Of a DNA stretch of 34,198 bases, positions 33,769 to 34,198 are shown piece by piece. The notes beneath the pieces were generated by a model that was not told the DNA's origin, did not search any database, and was given only the letters and a program-made list of their open reading frames with translations. This DNA is from Candidatus Zipacnadia bacterium (GTDB lineage Bacteria; Armatimonadota; Zipacnadia; Zipacnadales; Zipacnadaceae), in contig JALGUR010000035.1 in NCBI GenBank assembly GCA_029820565.1, positions 1 through 34,198 of the forward strand, in the 5' to 3' direction. The position numbers were made by a program, and so were the translations under genes. Every line of letters begins with the position of its first letter. The stretch's first letter is position 1.

Positions 33769-33860
33769 ACCGTAGAACTTTATACCGTAATCAAGCAGCT
33801 CTGTCAAGCGTTATTACAGTTTAAGCGCAATACCGTAAACTGTCCTACGGCTGAACCGTA
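33769..33860. repeat. ACCGTA repeats, candidate parS / operator
   Basis: ACCGTA occurs at 33769, 33784, 33832 and 33855, all in one orientation; the last three extend to ACCGTAA. Relatives ACCGCA lie at 33879 and 33997. The first is near the parA start site, the second overlaps its -10 box, the others lie upstream. This is the layout expected for a centromere that is also the operator of the RHH ParB. Confidence 0.6.
33779..33807 (-). promoter_or_regulatory. parAB promoter
   Basis: On the minus strand, a perfect -35 TTGACA (33802-33807), a 17-nt spacer and -10 TATAAA (33779-33784). Transcription starts near 33772, about 40 nt before the parA ATG. Confidence 0.85.
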
Positions 33861-34084
33861 ATGCCGTTATGCATCAATACCGCACATTTCATATTGAATT
33901 CCGCTCGCAGGCTCACGTTACCCGAATAGGCGAAGTGGCTCGATCAGGAGTTACGAGTGATTGTCCCATCGGACCGCCCAGCCGTTTGGCGGTAACACCG
34001 CAATACAGTCAAAACGTAATTGTCGGCTAAGCAACACACCTACGGCAAGAAGGGTTCATGAGATTGTAGGCCGACTCGCAGCAG
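33861..34084. other. Gene-free stretch across the circle junction
   Basis: Together with 1-197 this makes about 420 nt without a gene. It holds two ACCGCA motifs related to the par repeats and a 6-bp hairpin ACCGCC/GGCGGT (33973-33993, 9-nt loop). I see no tRNA, iteron array or oriT. The open frame at 20-253 has no ribosome-binding site and is not called. Confidence 0.5.
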
Positions 34085-34198
34085 CCCCCCGCGAGATACA
34101 GCAATGAATCCTCCCGACATAGCATGCTTAGTCGCCGGGGTTATTGAAGCAACTGCGATTCGCACTATGCTCCGATACTGGAGCAGGGGAGAGGGAGG
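34085..34198. repeat. Terminal direct repeat (second copy)
   Basis: Identical to 1-114; it is the same DNA read again after going around the circle. Confidence 0.93.

Noticed and set aside
33861-34084. CRISPR-like or iteron array near the junction
   Set aside because: The only repeats are 6-7 bp ACCGTA/ACCGCA motifs with irregular spacing; no repeat-spacer structure.
1-34198. Prophage or phage-plasmid interpretation
   Set aside because: No capsid, terminase, portal, tail, lysis or integrase gene is present; the end repeat is explained by circularity.

Overview
The window is a complete circular replicon read slightly past its own start. Bases 1-114 recur exactly at 34085-34198, so the circle is 34,084 bp. 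A replication initiator of the RPA type (29267-30580) and a parA/RHH-parB partition pair (32589-33732) mark it as a low-copy plasmid. I see no integrase, transposase, capsid or conjugation gene. The host is probably a member of Armatimonadota or a close relative. This is inferred from a pseudopilin with an '[10 protein letters not shown]' N-terminus and an H-X9-DG motif, a PEP-CTERM protein, and cohesin/dockerin lipoproteins; nothing in the window fixes the taxon.

Layout. 198-1976 (-): a diverged ATP-type PEP carboxykinase. 2231-3787 (+): a PEP-CTERM protein and an H-X9-DG pseudopilin. 4208-12471 (+): an exopolysaccharide operon with an SLBB exporter, a Wzz-like chain-length protein, a Wzy-like polymerase, a GHMP sugar kinase and a GT4 glycosyltransferase. 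12544-16041 (+): a small RHH regulator, ATP sulfurylase, an alkaline-phosphatase-superfamily enzyme and APS kinase, which together make PAPS. 16407-19316 (-): a second SLBB exporter with HEAT repeats at its N-terminus. 19426-22253 (+): a dGTPase-like HD protein (apparently leaderless) and two tandem M55 aminopeptidases. 22292-23461 (-): a beta-propeller. 23695-29005: cohesin and dockerin lipoproteins, two of which are near-identical paralogues broken by different frame-changing deletions. 29223-33860: rep, a sodium:solute symporter, parB, parA and their control sites.

How it may work together (inference). Most of the cargo is for the cell surface: polymerising and exporting a polysaccharide, making PAPS that could sulfate it, and displaying cohesin/dockerin and PEP-CTERM proteins. 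The set is not self-sufficient. I find no initiating sugar-phosphate transferase, Wzx flippase, sulfotransferase or exosortase, so the chromosome would have to supply them. PAPS is made here without any sulfate-reduction enzyme, which favours sulfation over assimilation.

The strongest new leads are the RHH operator built into the promoter and ribosome-binding site of the sulfate-activation operon, the HEAT-SLBB fusion, the duplicated and independently broken cohesin genes, and the ACCGTA repeats over the parA promoter.
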